Assembly (NCBI RefSeq): GCF_915403165.1
Contig: NZ_OU659204.1
Location: 3,100,001-3,164,000 of the forward strand
Length of the DNA: 64,000 nt
Direction of reading: 5' to 3'
Source of the DNA: Providencia alcalifaciens
GTDB taxonomy: Bacteria > Pseudomonadota > Gammaproteobacteria > Enterobacterales > Enterobacteriaceae
Part shown: positions 29,557-37,968 of the stretch, one piece after another
Numbering within the stretch: position 1 is the stretch's first letter
How the letters are laid out: every line of letters starts with the position of its first letter
Translations under genes and position numbers: made by a program
The notes under the pieces: model-generated
Told to the model about the DNA's origin: nothing
The model's database searches: none
What the model saw: only the letters and a program-made list of their open reading frames with translations

Positions 29557-30408
29557 TTAGACCGTAAATGGATATTTTATTGCTTCGTGGCACTGATAAC
29601 CGTCTAAGGTGAAATCATCAGTTGTTACCCATGTTTCAAGATCTTCCAAGGTTTTAATTGCAGGGTTAATCATTAAGCTTGGAGATGGATATGGTTCACG
29701 TTTTAATTGGACATCACGCATTAAAGGCAGTTGATTTTCATAAATATGTGCGTTCACAATTTTATGATAAGCCTTACCTGCTTTGTGACCTGTAATACGC
29801 GCCATTAGTGCCAGTAATACAAAGCATTGAACCTGATTAAAGTTAAGCCCGAGAGGCACGTCGCAGCTACGTTGGTATGACGTCAAATGCAGCGTATCGC
29901 CAAGCAATGAAAACGTGTGAGTGTGCATACAAGGGCGTAAGCAGCCCATTTCAAACTCACCAGGGTTATAGAAAGTCACGATTTCCGCGCGGTCATCAAT
30001 ACCGTTTTTCAGGTTATTAACCACTTTCTTTAATTGGTCAAGATGAGAGCCATCAGGGCGCTGCCATGAGCGACCTTGGACGCCATAAACGCGCCCCATA
30101 TCATCTTCACCTTTACGATGCGGGTTATCTAACCATGCTTGGTTTTCATTAGCATTGGCATTCCAAGTGTTACAACCAATTTCACGGAACTGTGCTGCAT
30201 TATCATAGCCACGTAAGTACCCTAATAACTCGGCAATAGCCGCTTTATAAAAGCTTTTTCGCGTCGTAATTAAAGGAAATTGATTGTTGCCCACATCATA
30301 TTCGAGGTCGGCATTAATCACGGTTAAACAGCGAACACCAGTGCGCTTGTTTTCAACCCATTGTCCTTCATCGCTAATACGTTGGCATAACTCAAGATAC
30401 GGCTTCAT
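29557..30408 (-). CDS. thyA: Thymidylate synthase, 283-residue subtype
   Basis: ThyA methylates dUMP to dTMP using methylene-tetrahydrofolate. The product is 283 residues, against 264 for E. coli ThyA. The active-site cysteine is Cys160 in C-L-R-P-C-M-H-T-H, the phosphate-binding stretch is [13 protein letters not shown], and the C-terminus ends Y-P-F-T-V. E. coli has L-A-P-C-H-A-F-F-Q at the cysteine and a G-D-T-H-L-Y-S-N-H motif where this protein has [11 protein letters not shown]. The sequence resembles the Vibrio-type enzyme more than the E. coli type. Position next to lgt is conserved, but 159 bases of repeats separate them. Ribosome site AAGAGAG. Confidence 0.95.
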   Translation of the reverse strand: MKPYLELCQRISDEGQWVENKRTGVRCLTVINADLEYDVGNNQFPLITTRKSFYKAAIAELLGYLRGYDNAAQFREIGCNTWNANANENQAWLDNPHRKGEDDMGRVYGVQGRSWQRPDGSHLDQLKKVVNNLKNGIDDRAEIVTFYNPGEFEMGCLRPCMHTHTFSLLGDTLHLTSYQRSCDVPLGLNFNQVQCFVLLALMARITGHKAGKAYHKIVNAHIYENQLPLMRDVQLKREPYPSPSLMINPAIKTLEDLETWVTTDDFTLDGYQCHEAIKYPFTV

Positions 30409-30436
30409 AGTGGCTCTCTTACTCCGAAATACAGAT

Positions 30437-30473
30437 GGTTTGTGTTATCGAATATCCCTCAATAACACAAACC
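30437..30473 (-). promoter_or_regulatory. 12-bp hairpin in the thyA leader
   Basis: GGTTTGTGTTAT (30437-30448) and ATAACACAAACC (30462-30473) form a perfect stem with a 13-base loop, ending about 28 bases upstream of the thyA start codon. There is no T run, so it is not a standard terminator. It may stabilise the leader, bind a protein or modulate translation. Confidence 0.55.
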
Positions 30474-30483
30474 GAAAATGACT

Positions 30484-30583
30484 TAATTTACTGCTTATTA
30501 GCGTGATTTACTGTCTACGTGATTTACTGCCTATGTGACAAGCTTTCTTCACCACTTGCTATCGACGCTACTTGCTATCGACG
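30484..30583. repeat. Two short tandem repeats with a 16-bp period between lgt and thyA
   Basis: GATTTACTGTCTACGT (30505-30520) is followed directly by GATTTACTGCCTATGT (30521-30536), with a third weaker copy before it. ACTTGCTATCGACG occurs at 30554-30567 and again at 30570-30583, also with a 16-bp period. The second pair spans the lgt stop codon, so the last codons of lgt (V-D-S-K-stop) are duplicated as DNA just past the gene. Confidence 0.8.
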
Positions 30584-31464
30584 TTTTTAGCGGGCTTATG
30601 GGCAGGGATATTTTTACCGTATTTGTAAGCCCAGATAATCATCAATACACCGATAATAATCATCGGAATTGAGAGAATTTGCCCCATACTGATGCCACCA
30701 AATAAACCTAACTGCGCATCTGGTTGTCTGAAGAATTCAACGATGATACGGAATGCACCATAACCGATAAGGAACAGACCCGATACGCTCCCCATTGGGC
30801 GAGGTTTACGTACAAATAAATTCAAGATCAGGAATAAAACGATACCTTCTAAAACCATCTCATACAACTGGGATGGGTGTCTTGGCAATACACCGTATTG
30901 CTCAAGAATAGGCAACAGAGAAGGGTCTTGTGCCGCAAGTTGGATATCTTCACTTCTTGAGTGAGGGAATAGAAATGCCCATGGTGTATCTAGGGTAACG
31001 CGTCCCCACAGTTCGCCATTAATAAAGTTACCGATACGCCCCATTCCAAGACCAAAAGGAATCAAAGGTGCAACAAAATCAGAAACTTGTAAGAAATGGC
31101 GTTTCGTGCGATAGGCAAACCACATCATGGCACAGATAACCCCAATCAAACCGCCGTGGAAGGACATACCACCATCCCACACTTTGAACAGATACAGAGG
31201 ATCATCTAAGAAAACAGGCAAGTTATAGAAGAAAACATAGCCAAGTCGTCCACCCACAAATACACCGACAAAGCCAATGTACAATAAGTTCTCGACTTCA
31301 TTTTTTGTCCAGCCGCTGTTTGGCTTAGAGGCGCGACGCCCGGCTAACCATAGCGCAAAAACGAATCCGACAAGGTACATAAAACCATACCAGTGCAAAG
31401 AGACTGGGCCAATCGAGAACATTACGGGATCAATTTCCGGAAATGCTAAGTAGCTGTTACTCAT
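30568..31464 (-). CDS. lgt: Prolipoprotein diacylglyceryl transferase Lgt
   Basis: Lgt transfers diacylglycerol from phosphatidylglycerol to the lipobox cysteine of prolipoproteins in the inner membrane; MltA in this window is a substrate by its lipobox. The protein is 298 residues from the ATG at 31464, which has GGGGAA upstream and the family start before Y-L-A-F-P-E; the open frame reaches 31515 but that extension is not family-like. About seven membrane helices are seen, with the signature [14 protein letters not shown] and H-G-G-L-I-G. It lies upstream of thyA and 100 bases downstream of ptsP on the same strand. Confidence 0.95.
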   Translation of the reverse strand: MSNSYLAFPEIDPVMFSIGPVSLHWYGFMYLVGFVFALWLAGRRASKPNSGWTKNEVENLLYIGFVGVFVGGRLGYVFFYNLPVFLDDPLYLFKVWDGGMSFHGGLIGVICAMMWFAYRTKRHFLQVSDFVAPLIPFGLGMGRIGNFINGELWGRVTLDTPWAFLFPHSRSEDIQLAAQDPSLLPILEQYGVLPRHPSQLYEMVLEGIVLFLILNLFVRKPRPMGSVSGLFLIGYGAFRIIVEFFRQPDAQLGLFGGISMGQILSIPMIIIGVLMIIWAYKYGKNIPAHKPAKNVDSK

Positions 31465-31564
31465 CGTTCCCCACTTTAAAATGATTGAGTCAAAAATTAT
31501 GCCGCATAATAACACGAGGTTATTGTCAGCATATAATTACATATTAATAACATAGAAGATCAAA

Positions 31565-33811
31565 CTAGATCCCGCCACGTACAAAACCACCCAGTCCATT
31601 TCTTTCCATAAACTCACTGATCTTATGTCGGACATTTTCGCTGGTTTCTGCACTGAGCAAATCAGGCACTAGCTCAGCCATCAATTGAGGATCAAGCTGA
31701 CGAATTAAATACTTCATGCGAGGAACACTGCGCCCACTCATACTCAAACTACGATAACCTAATGCAATCAACACCATAGCACTTAATGGCTGCCCCGCCA
31801 TTTCGCCGCACACACTAATCGGCAAACCTATACGCTGACATTCTATATGTACCATGGATAGAAAACGCACCACCGCAGGGTGCAGGTTATCATAGAGCGC
31901 CGCCACATGAGTGTTATTACGGTCGACAGCGAGTAAATATTGTGTAAAGTCGTTGGTACCTATCGAAATAAAATCAACCCGCTGCTTTAACTCTGGTAGC
32001 AAAAACAGGAGTGAAGGCACTTCCAACATCACGCCAATTGGTGGTAAATCAATCGATTTTCCGAGTTGTTGGCTCACTTCATTTTTGGCACGATTAATCA
32101 GCCCAATCGCTTCATCTACTTCATTAATACTGGTGATCATCGGCAATAAAATACGTAAATTGCCTGTATCTTGGTTGGCCCTCAGCATAGAGCGCAATTG
32201 GATCAAAAATATTTCAGGCTGATCCAGCATGATTCGGATCCCGCGCCACCCCAAGCAAGGATTTTCCTCGCTGATCGGCATATAAGGCAGTTGTTTGTCC
32301 GCACCGATATCTAAGGTTCTTAATACCACGGGTTTAGTGGAAAACAGCTGCAATACTTCGCGATATAACTGCTTTTGCTCATCCTCAGATGGGAAACCAT
32401 TGTGCAGCATAAATGGCAGTTCGGTTCGGTATAGTCCAACACCATCAACACCATCATGAATTTGCTGTTCATAGCGAGGGCTCAATCCGGCATTGAGGCA
32501 AATATCCACATGCTCACCGTTTTTGAGCACTGCATCTTGAGAAAGTGAACCTTCCGCTAATCGGCTAAGCACATTTTCTTCTTCAATAATTTGCTGGTAT
32601 TCCTGAGCAATAAAATTTTCAGGCTCAATAAACACTTCGCCACGGTATCCATCCAAAATCAGATGGCGATTATGTAATAAGGAAGGCTCAATATCCGCCC
32701 CCATAATCGCGGGGATCCCCATCGCTCGGATCAAAATCGCAGAGTGAGAGTGCGTTGCACCATCGCGCACAATCACCCCCGCTAATTGCTCAAGTGGTAA
32801 TTCGGCAAGAACGCTCGCACTCAGCTCATCTGCCACTAAGATAAAACGGTCTGGCCATTGGCTGGTTGGTGTCAGCGAATCATCGAGATGAAATAATAAG
32901 CGCTGCCCTAAGGTGCGAAGGTCGGAGCCGCGCTCTCTTAAATAGAGGTCACGTAAACGAGAGAACTGCAAAGCGTAATCTTCAATGACAGTTTTCACTG
33001 CCCATTCAGCCACCGCGCCTTGATTGATCGCCGTAAATAATCGTTTTTTCAGTTGGGGATCATTAAGTAAATGGTTATATAGGTCGAAAATAGCCGCGCT
33101 TTCTTTAGATGAGCTCGCCATAAACCGCTTACTAATACGACGAAACTCTGCCGCCGCACTTTCCAGCGCTATCACCAAACGCTGACGCTCTTCATCAATA
33201 TTTAATGTGGTCGCTTGATACACATTGTCTAAAGAAGGCTGGGAGGTATCTTGCCAGCCATAAGCCATCGAAATTCCTTGAGAAACAGGAATAGCTTTGA
33301 GGCGATTTTGCCGATATTGCCCGAAAATACCTTTGGTTTGCGCTTGGGATAAAATCACCGCTAACTGCATCGATAGCGTGACCATAAAAGACTCTTCGGT
33401 TTCGCTGAATAACCGTTTTTCTCGCTGTTGAACCACAAGTACGCCTAGTAATTGGCGTCGATAAACCACAGGCACACCGAGAAAGGCTTTGAGCTGTTCT
33501 TCTTTGAGTTGAGGAAGGTATTTGAATTGCGGGTGTTCGCGAATATCGGCGAGATTCAACATTTCCGATTGCCGACCGACTGCGCCAACAACCCCTTCGT
33601 TGAATCCTAAACGAATAGCAATCCCGCTAGGCTTTTTCAGCCCGCGGGTTGCCATTAGGTAATAACATTGGCGAGGATGATCGGCTAAGTAAATCGAGCA
33701 CACATCGGTACGCATCGCTTTGCACGTCTCATTGACTAAAACTTCAAGAGCTTGAGTCAGACTGGTCGCCATCGCGACCTTTTCAACAATGTCACGTAAA
33801 CGCGTCAACAT
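31565..33811 (-). CDS. ptsP: PTS-Ntr phosphoenolpyruvate phosphotransferase PtsP
   Basis: PtsP (EI-Ntr) starts the nitrogen-related phosphorelay PtsP-NPr-PtsN. The 748-residue protein has the E. coli length. An N-terminal GAF domain (about 1-165), which in E. coli senses glutamine and 2-oxoglutarate, precedes an enzyme I module: phosphohistidine in G-A-T-H-S-H-S-A-I near residue 356, and the PEP-binding C-terminal barrel with V-G-L-Y-R-T-E-L, the D-F-I-S-I-G-T-N-D-F-T-Q-Y stretch and the cysteine in S-V-C-G-E-M-A-G. It follows rppH by four bases and is surely cotranscribed with it. Confidence 0.96.
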   Translation of the reverse strand: MLTRLRDIVEKVAMATSLTQALEVLVNETCKAMRTDVCSIYLADHPRQCYYLMATRGLKKPSGIAIRLGFNEGVVGAVGRQSEMLNLADIREHPQFKYLPQLKEEQLKAFLGVPVVYRRQLLGVLVVQQREKRLFSETEESFMVTLSMQLAVILSQAQTKGIFGQYRQNRLKAIPVSQGISMAYGWQDTSQPSLDNVYQATTLNIDEERQRLVIALESAAAEFRRISKRFMASSSKESAAIFDLYNHLLNDPQLKKRLFTAINQGAVAEWAVKTVIEDYALQFSRLRDLYLRERGSDLRTLGQRLLFHLDDSLTPTSQWPDRFILVADELSASVLAELPLEQLAGVIVRDGATHSHSAILIRAMGIPAIMGADIEPSLLHNRHLILDGYRGEVFIEPENFIAQEYQQIIEEENVLSRLAEGSLSQDAVLKNGEHVDICLNAGLSPRYEQQIHDGVDGVGLYRTELPFMLHNGFPSEDEQKQLYREVLQLFSTKPVVLRTLDIGADKQLPYMPISEENPCLGWRGIRIMLDQPEIFLIQLRSMLRANQDTGNLRILLPMITSINEVDEAIGLINRAKNEVSQQLGKSIDLPPIGVMLEVPSLLFLLPELKQRVDFISIGTNDFTQYLLAVDRNNTHVAALYDNLHPAVVRFLSMVHIECQRIGLPISVCGEMAGQPLSAMVLIALGYRSLSMSGRSVPRMKYLIRQLDPQLMAELVPDLLSAETSENVRHKISEFMERNGLGGFVRGGI

Positions 33812-33815
33812 AGGC

Positions 33816-34349
33816 TTACTTAACTCCGCGCCTACGATTATTAAAAACAGGTCGTTGTGGTAATTTCTGTTCCTGCAAAGGCATAACTACGGGAGCGAAT
33901 TCCTTCATCACACGGCGATAAACTTCGCGCTTAAAAGAGACCACTTGCCTAACAGGATACCAATAACTGACCCACCGCCAGCCGTCAAATTCTGGCGATT
34001 TACTGCGCTGCACGTTTATATCGGCGTCATTACATTGGAGTTGAAGTAAAAACCAACGTTGTTTCTGTCCAATACAAACAGGTTTTGTATCCCAACGCAC
34101 CAAACGCTTAGGTAATTTGTAGCGTAACCAATTACGGGTAGATGCAAGTAACCTTACATCTTTACGCTGTAGTCCGACTTCCTCGTATAACTCACGATAC
34201 ATCGCTTGTTCTGGCGATTCCCCCGGGTTAATCCCACCTTGAGGAAATTGCCAAGAATGCTGACCATAACGGCGAGCCCATAAGACTTGACCTTGCCGAT
34301 TACAAATTACAATTCCTACATTCGGGCGGTAGCCATCATCATCGATCAC
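33816..34349 (-). CDS. rppH: RNA pyrophosphohydrolase RppH
   Basis: RppH removes pyrophosphate from the 5' end of transcripts, which opens them to RNase E decay. The 177-residue protein is a Nudix hydrolase; the complete Nudix box G-G-I-N-P-G-E-S then R-E-L-Y-E-E-V-G is at about residues 37-59, with all metal-binding glutamates. The C-terminal basic tail (N-N-R-R-R-G-V-K) is typical. It is first gene of rppH-ptsP. In E. coli the other neighbour is mutH; here it is divergent from thiB, which marks a synteny change. Confidence 0.96.
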   Translation of the reverse strand: MIDDDGYRPNVGIVICNRQGQVLWARRYGQHSWQFPQGGINPGESPEQAMYRELYEEVGLQRKDVRLLASTRNWLRYKLPKRLVRWDTKPVCIGQKQRWFLLQLQCNDADINVQRSKSPEFDGWRWVSYWYPVRQVVSFKREVYRRVMKEFAPVVMPLQEQKLPQRPVFNNRRRGVK

Positions 34350-34465
34350 TAGACTACCTCAATAACCAAATTTGAAAGATGCCTAATTGTTTCACACATA
34401 CCCAAACTGGTAAACCTATATCAATACAGTTTGCAGATATGTCTGAAGTAATTACAATAGTCTGC

Positions 34466-34543
34466 GTCTCAACGGGGTGCCAATTTAGGCTGAGAAATAA
34501 CCCGTAGAACCTGATCCGGCTAATACCGGCGTAGGGATTTGAG
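34466..34543 (+). promoter_or_regulatory. Thiamine pyrophosphate (TPP) riboswitch
   Basis: The conserved thi-box core is present: GGGGTGCC, GGCTGAGA, the ACCC-GTAGAACCTGATC stretch, and the second stem CCGG/CCGG with the end GCGTAGGGA. Outer helix P1 pairs CTCAA (34468-34472) with TTGAG (34539-34543). It precedes the thiamine transporter operon thiBPQ, an expected target. Downstream sequence supplies an alternative pairing for the P1 3' strand and a ribosome-site-blocking helix, listed separately. Confidence 0.96.
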
Positions 34544-34611
34544 CTACCGCCTACAAATTATTGTACCGGTCCCTCCTCAAATCCTGTGTTTTTTTTATGA
34601 TTTACGCAGGA
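34535..34611 (+). promoter_or_regulatory. Expression platform of the thiB riboswitch
   Basis: GGATTTGAG (34535-34543), which contains the P1 3' strand, pairs perfectly with CTCAAATCC (34576-34584). Alternatively TCCTGTGT (34582-34589) pairs with ACGCAGGA (34604-34611), which contains the thiB ribosome site AGGA. With TPP, P1 forms, the first pairing is lost and the second can hide the ribosome site. Without TPP the first pairing frees it. This fits a translational OFF switch. The T8 run at 34589-34596 leaves transcription termination as an alternative reading. Confidence 0.75.
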
Positions 34612-34617
34612 ATTACA

Positions 34618-35622
34618 ATGACTAAAAAGAAACTCTTTACCTCACTCATTGCTTTAACCACCTTAAGCTTTACCGCATTCGCCTCTGCCGAAAAACCAAC
34701 GCTGACGGTGTATACCTATGATTCCTTTGCTGCAGAATGGGGCCCTGGTCCACAAATCAAAAAGAATTTCGAAGCTCAATGTGAATGCGAGTTAAAACTG
34801 GTTTCACTGGGAGATGGTGTTGCGCTACTGAATCGCCTACGCATGGAAGGGACAAAAAGCAAAGCTGACATTATCTTAGGGTTAGATAACAACTTGCTCG
34901 ACTCAGCAGAAAAAACTGGCTTATTTGCCCCAGCAGATATCAAAACGGATGCGCTTAAATTACCTATCGAATGGACAAGTAAAACATTCATTCCTTATGA
35001 TTATGGCTATTTCGCCTTCATCTATGACACCAATAAAATCAAACAGCCACCAAAAAGCATGGATGAACTGCTTGATAGCAAAAATAATTGGAAAATCATT
35101 TACCAAGATCCACGCACCAGCACTCCAGGCTTAGGGCTAATGTTATGGGTTGAGAAAATCTACGGCGATAAATCTGCTGATGCATGGAAAAAAATGGCAG
35201 CCAAAACACTGACCGTAACCAAAGGTTGGAGTGAATCTTATGGCCTGTTCTTAAAGGGTGAAGGGGATTTTGTACTGAGCTACACCTCCTCGCCGGGTTA
35301 TCAAATTTTAAATGACAAGAAAGACAACTACGCAGCGGCACTGTTCGATGAAGGGCATTATATGCAAGTCGAAGTGGCGGCAAGATTGAAACACAGCCCG
35401 CAGCCAGAGCTGGCAAAACAGTTCTTACAGTTTATGTTAACCCCTGAATTCCAAGGCACATTACCAACCACTAACTGGATGTATCCGGTTATCGATATGC
35501 CGTTGCCTGAAGTGTATAACGTGCTACCACTGCCAGCTAAATCCCTGCAATTTAGCGCGGGAGAAGTAGCTAAAGAACGTCAAACGTGGACACGTTTATG
35601 GCAAACCGCCGTCAGTCGTTAA
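34618..35622 (+). CDS. thiB: Thiamine ABC transporter substrate-binding protein ThiB
   Basis: ThiB (TbpA) is the periplasmic receptor for thiamine, TMP and TPP. The ATG at 34618, six bases after CAGGA, gives 334 residues; the open frame upstream runs back to 34561 through the riboswitch platform and is not coding. A Sec signal peptide covers residues 1-24 (K-K-K, hydrophobic core, A-S-A cleavage). The mature part matches family members in T-V-Y-T-Y-D-S-F-A-A-E-W-G-P-G and the C-terminal N-W-M-Y-P-V-I motif. It overlaps thiP by 25 bases. Confidence 0.96.
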   Translation: MTKKKLFTSLIALTTLSFTAFASAEKPTLTVYTYDSFAAEWGPGPQIKKNFEAQCECELKLVSLGDGVALLNRLRMEGTKSKADIILGLDNNLLDSAEKTGLFAPADIKTDALKLPIEWTSKTFIPYDYGYFAFIYDTNKIKQPPKSMDELLDSKNNWKIIYQDPRTSTPGLGLMLWVEKIYGDKSADAWKKMAAKTLTVTKGWSESYGLFLKGEGDFVLSYTSSPGYQILNDKKDNYAAALFDEGHYMQVEVAARLKHSPQPELAKQFLQFMLTPEFQGTLPTTNWMYPVIDMPLPEVYNVLPLPAKSLQFSAGEVAKERQTWTRLWQTAVSR

Positions 35623-37202
35623 TCAATTTAACCTTATTACCGGGGGCGATAGCCTCCGGTCTTTTAATCGTCGTTGCCCTGCTCGCTTTTGGGGCGCTGT
35701 GGTTTTTCGCACCTGAAATTTCTCTCAGCGAGATAATTGACGATGATTATTTATGGCATGTCATCGGCTTTACATTTTGGCAGGCATTGCTTTCCGCTGT
35801 TTTTTCCATTATTCCCGCTATTTTTCTTGCAAGAGCCCTGTATCGCCGGCGATTCTGGGGAAGAACGCTATTGCTCCGCTTGTGTGCAATGACCCTCGTT
35901 TTACCTGTTCTAGTCGCCGTTTTCGGCATTTTATCAGTGTATGGACAAACCGGATGGCTGGCAAAACTGTGCCTATGGCTCGGTGTTGACTATCAGTTTT
36001 CCCCTTATGGTCTACGTGGCATTTTATTGGCACATATCTTTTTCAATATGCCTCTCGCCACCCGTATGCTATTGCAATCCCTTGAAAATATTGCCATTGA
36101 GCAGCGTCAAAGTGCCGCTCAACTGGGGTTCAATGAATGGCAGCAATTTACCCTTTTAGAGTGGCCTTATTTACGCCGTCAGATGTTGCCAACAGGCGCG
36201 TTGATTTTCATGCTCTGCTTTGCCAGCTTTGCGACGGTACTGGCTCTGGGTGGCGGTCCTGCAGCGACCACTATCGAACTCGCAATTTACCAAGCACTGA
36301 GCTATGACTTTGATTTAGGGCGCGCCACATTGCTTGCGTTGATTCAGTTGGGATGTTGCGTAGGATTAATGCTTATTTGCCAACGCATTAACCATACATT
36401 TTCTGTTGGGTTTAGCCACCAAACATCGTGGTTTGATCCCGCCGATAACCTGTTTCGCCGTCTACGTGACTGGCTGGTGATTGCAGCAGCCATTTTATTA
36501 TTAATTCCGCCGTTATTAGCGGTTATTGTTGATGGACTCAACGGTCAATTACTGGATGTTTTACAGCAACCTGCGTTATGGCAAGCCACATCAACCTCGC
36601 TGTTTATTGCTCTGTGTGCGGGGATTTTGTGTGTGATCCTCACGCTAATGCTGCTGTGGAGTAGCCGTGAACTGCGTTTAAGAAATGCATTAAAACTCGG
36701 GCAAGCCATTGAGCTAAGCGGGCTGATTATTCTGGCTATGCCGGGTATTGTGCTGGCAACAGGCTTTTTTATCTTTTTCAATGAAACCATTGGAATACCC
36801 GAAACGCCTTATCCATTGGTGATCATGACTAACGCCTTGCTCGCTATCCCTTACGCGCTAAAGGTGCTGGATAACCCAATGCGAGATCTGGCTCAACGCT
36901 ATAACCCGTTATGCCAATCACTCGAAATTACTGGATTTAATCGATTTAAAATCATTGAATTGCGTGCATTACGCAAACCTATTGCACAAGCTTTGGCATT
37001 TGCTTGCGTGATTTCGATTGGGGATTTTGGCGTGGTCGCCTTATTCGGGAATGAAGAGTTCCGCACCTTGCCTTACTATCTTTATCAACAGATTGGCGCG
37101 TATCGAACCAATGACGGCGCGGTTACCGCGATGTTATTGCTGTTACTCTGTTTCTGCCTGTTTAGCTTACTCGAACGCCTATCGGGGAAAACTCATGATT
37201 GA
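35598..37202 (+). CDS. thiP: Thiamine ABC transporter permease ThiP
   Basis: ThiP is the inner-membrane permease of the thiamine transporter. It is one long chain (534 residues) with two binding-protein-dependent transport domains and about twelve membrane helices. Each half carries an EAA-type loop for ThiQ, seen in [10 protein letters not shown] near residue 170 and C-Q-S-L-E-I-T-G near residue 435. The start M-A-N-R-R-Q at 35598 matches the E. coli start M-A-T-R-R-Q; a start four codons earlier is possible. Overlaps with thiB (25 bases) and thiQ (8 bases) indicate coupled translation. Confidence 0.95.
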   Translation: MANRRQSLINLTLLPGAIASGLLIVVALLAFGALWFFAPEISLSEIIDDDYLWHVIGFTFWQALLSAVFSIIPAIFLARALYRRRFWGRTLLLRLCAMTLVLPVLVAVFGILSVYGQTGWLAKLCLWLGVDYQFSPYGLRGILLAHIFFNMPLATRMLLQSLENIAIEQRQSAAQLGFNEWQQFTLLEWPYLRRQMLPTGALIFMLCFASFATVLALGGGPAATTIELAIYQALSYDFDLGRATLLALIQLGCCVGLMLICQRINHTFSVGFSHQTSWFDPADNLFRRLRDWLVIAAAILLLIPPLLAVIVDGLNGQLLDVLQQPALWQATSTSLFIALCAGILCVILTLMLLWSSRELRLRNALKLGQAIELSGLIILAMPGIVLATGFFIFFNETIGIPETPYPLVIMTNALLAIPYALKVLDNPMRDLAQRYNPLCQSLEITGFNRFKIIELRALRKPIAQALAFACVISIGDFGVVALFGNEEFRTLPYYLYQQIGAYRTNDGAVTAMLLLLLCFCLFSLLERLSGKTHD

Positions 37203-37893
37203 ATTACAAAATCTAGATTATCAATACGATAGCCTAAATATGCATTTTGATATTTCGGTAACTTCGGGGGAACGCGTTGCCGTAATGGGTCCCAGTGGCG
37301 CAGGTAAAAGCACACTGCTCAGCCTAATCAGTGGGTTTCAATTTCCTCGCAGCGGCACTATCACCTTAAAGGGTGAAAATCATACATTTACGCCCCCTGC
37401 TAAGCGCCCTGTTTCCATGTTATTTCAAGAAAACAATCTATTTGCACACCTAACCGTGAGGCAAAATATTGGGCTCGGTTTACAACCCAGTTTGCGCTTA
37501 AATACATCAAAAATGGCTGAAGTTGAACAAATGGCGCAGCAGGTCAGTTTAACCGAATGTTTAGACCGAACGCCTGCACAATTGTCAGGAGGACAACGTC
37601 AACGAGCCGCCCTTGCCCGCTGTTTAATTCGCAATCAACCGATTTTATTGCTGGATGAGCCGTTTTCCGCCCTTGACCCAGCGCTGCGCAGTGAAATGCT
37701 GCAATTACTCAATGACGTGTGCGTGAATAAATCCATCACGTTATTAATGGTATCTCATAGTATTGAAGACTCGCTACAAATCGCCCCTCGTAGCTTAGTG
37801 GTTGCCGATGGCGCAATTGTGTATGACGGCGATACCGAAACACTGTTACAAGGCAAAACCGACGCTTCCGCATTATTGGGCATTTCTAATTAG
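37195..37893 (+). CDS. thiQ: Thiamine ABC transporter ATP-binding protein ThiQ
   Basis: ThiQ is the ATPase that drives ThiP. The ATG at 37195 overlaps the thiP stop by eight bases and gives 232 residues, the same as E. coli. Walker A is G-P-S-G-A-G-K-S-T at residues 32-40, the Q-loop is F-Q-E-N-N-L-F, the ABC signature is L-S-G-G-Q-R-Q-R near residue 130, and Walker B with the catalytic Glu is I-L-L-L-D-E-P. The frame is open far upstream inside thiP, but that part is not family-like. It is followed by a terminator hairpin. Confidence 0.96.
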   Translation: MIELQNLDYQYDSLNMHFDISVTSGERVAVMGPSGAGKSTLLSLISGFQFPRSGTITLKGENHTFTPPAKRPVSMLFQENNLFAHLTVRQNIGLGLQPSLRLNTSKMAEVEQMAQQVSLTECLDRTPAQLSGGQRQRAALARCLIRNQPILLLDEPFSALDPALRSEMLQLLNDVCVNKSITLLMVSHSIEDSLQIAPRSLVVADGAIVYDGDTETLLQGKTDASALLGISN

Positions 37894-37905
37894 CTCGATA
37901 AATAA

Positions 37906-37925
37906 TACTGTATAAATTCCCACTA
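37906..37925 (+). promoter_or_regulatory. Degenerate LexA box upstream of polB
   Basis: TACTGTATAAA at the start of this 20-base stretch is a perfect left half of a LexA operator (CTGT-N8-ACAG). The right half reads CCAC instead of ACAG. E. coli polB is an SOS gene with an operator at this position, so it may be a weakened LexA site. Confidence 0.4.
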
Positions 37926-37961
37926 CTCGCGTATATTAATTTGCAGATTATTTACGCGAGT
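37925..37961 (+). terminator. Terminator hairpin of thiQ that includes the polB ribosome region
   Basis: ACTCGCGTA (37925-37933) pairs perfectly with TACGCGAGT (37953-37961) and is followed by TTCTTTT. It ends seven bases before the polB ATG, so the only ribosome-site-like bases for polB (GCGAG, 37956-37960) are in the 3' arm. Confidence 0.75.
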
Positions 37962-37968
37962 TTCTTTT

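Noticed and set aside
34350..34465. sgrS/sgrT small RNA locus next to thiB, as in E. coli
   Set aside because: The spacer is only about 116 bases up to the TPP aptamer and shows no SgrS-like sequence or terminator; sgrR is also absent.
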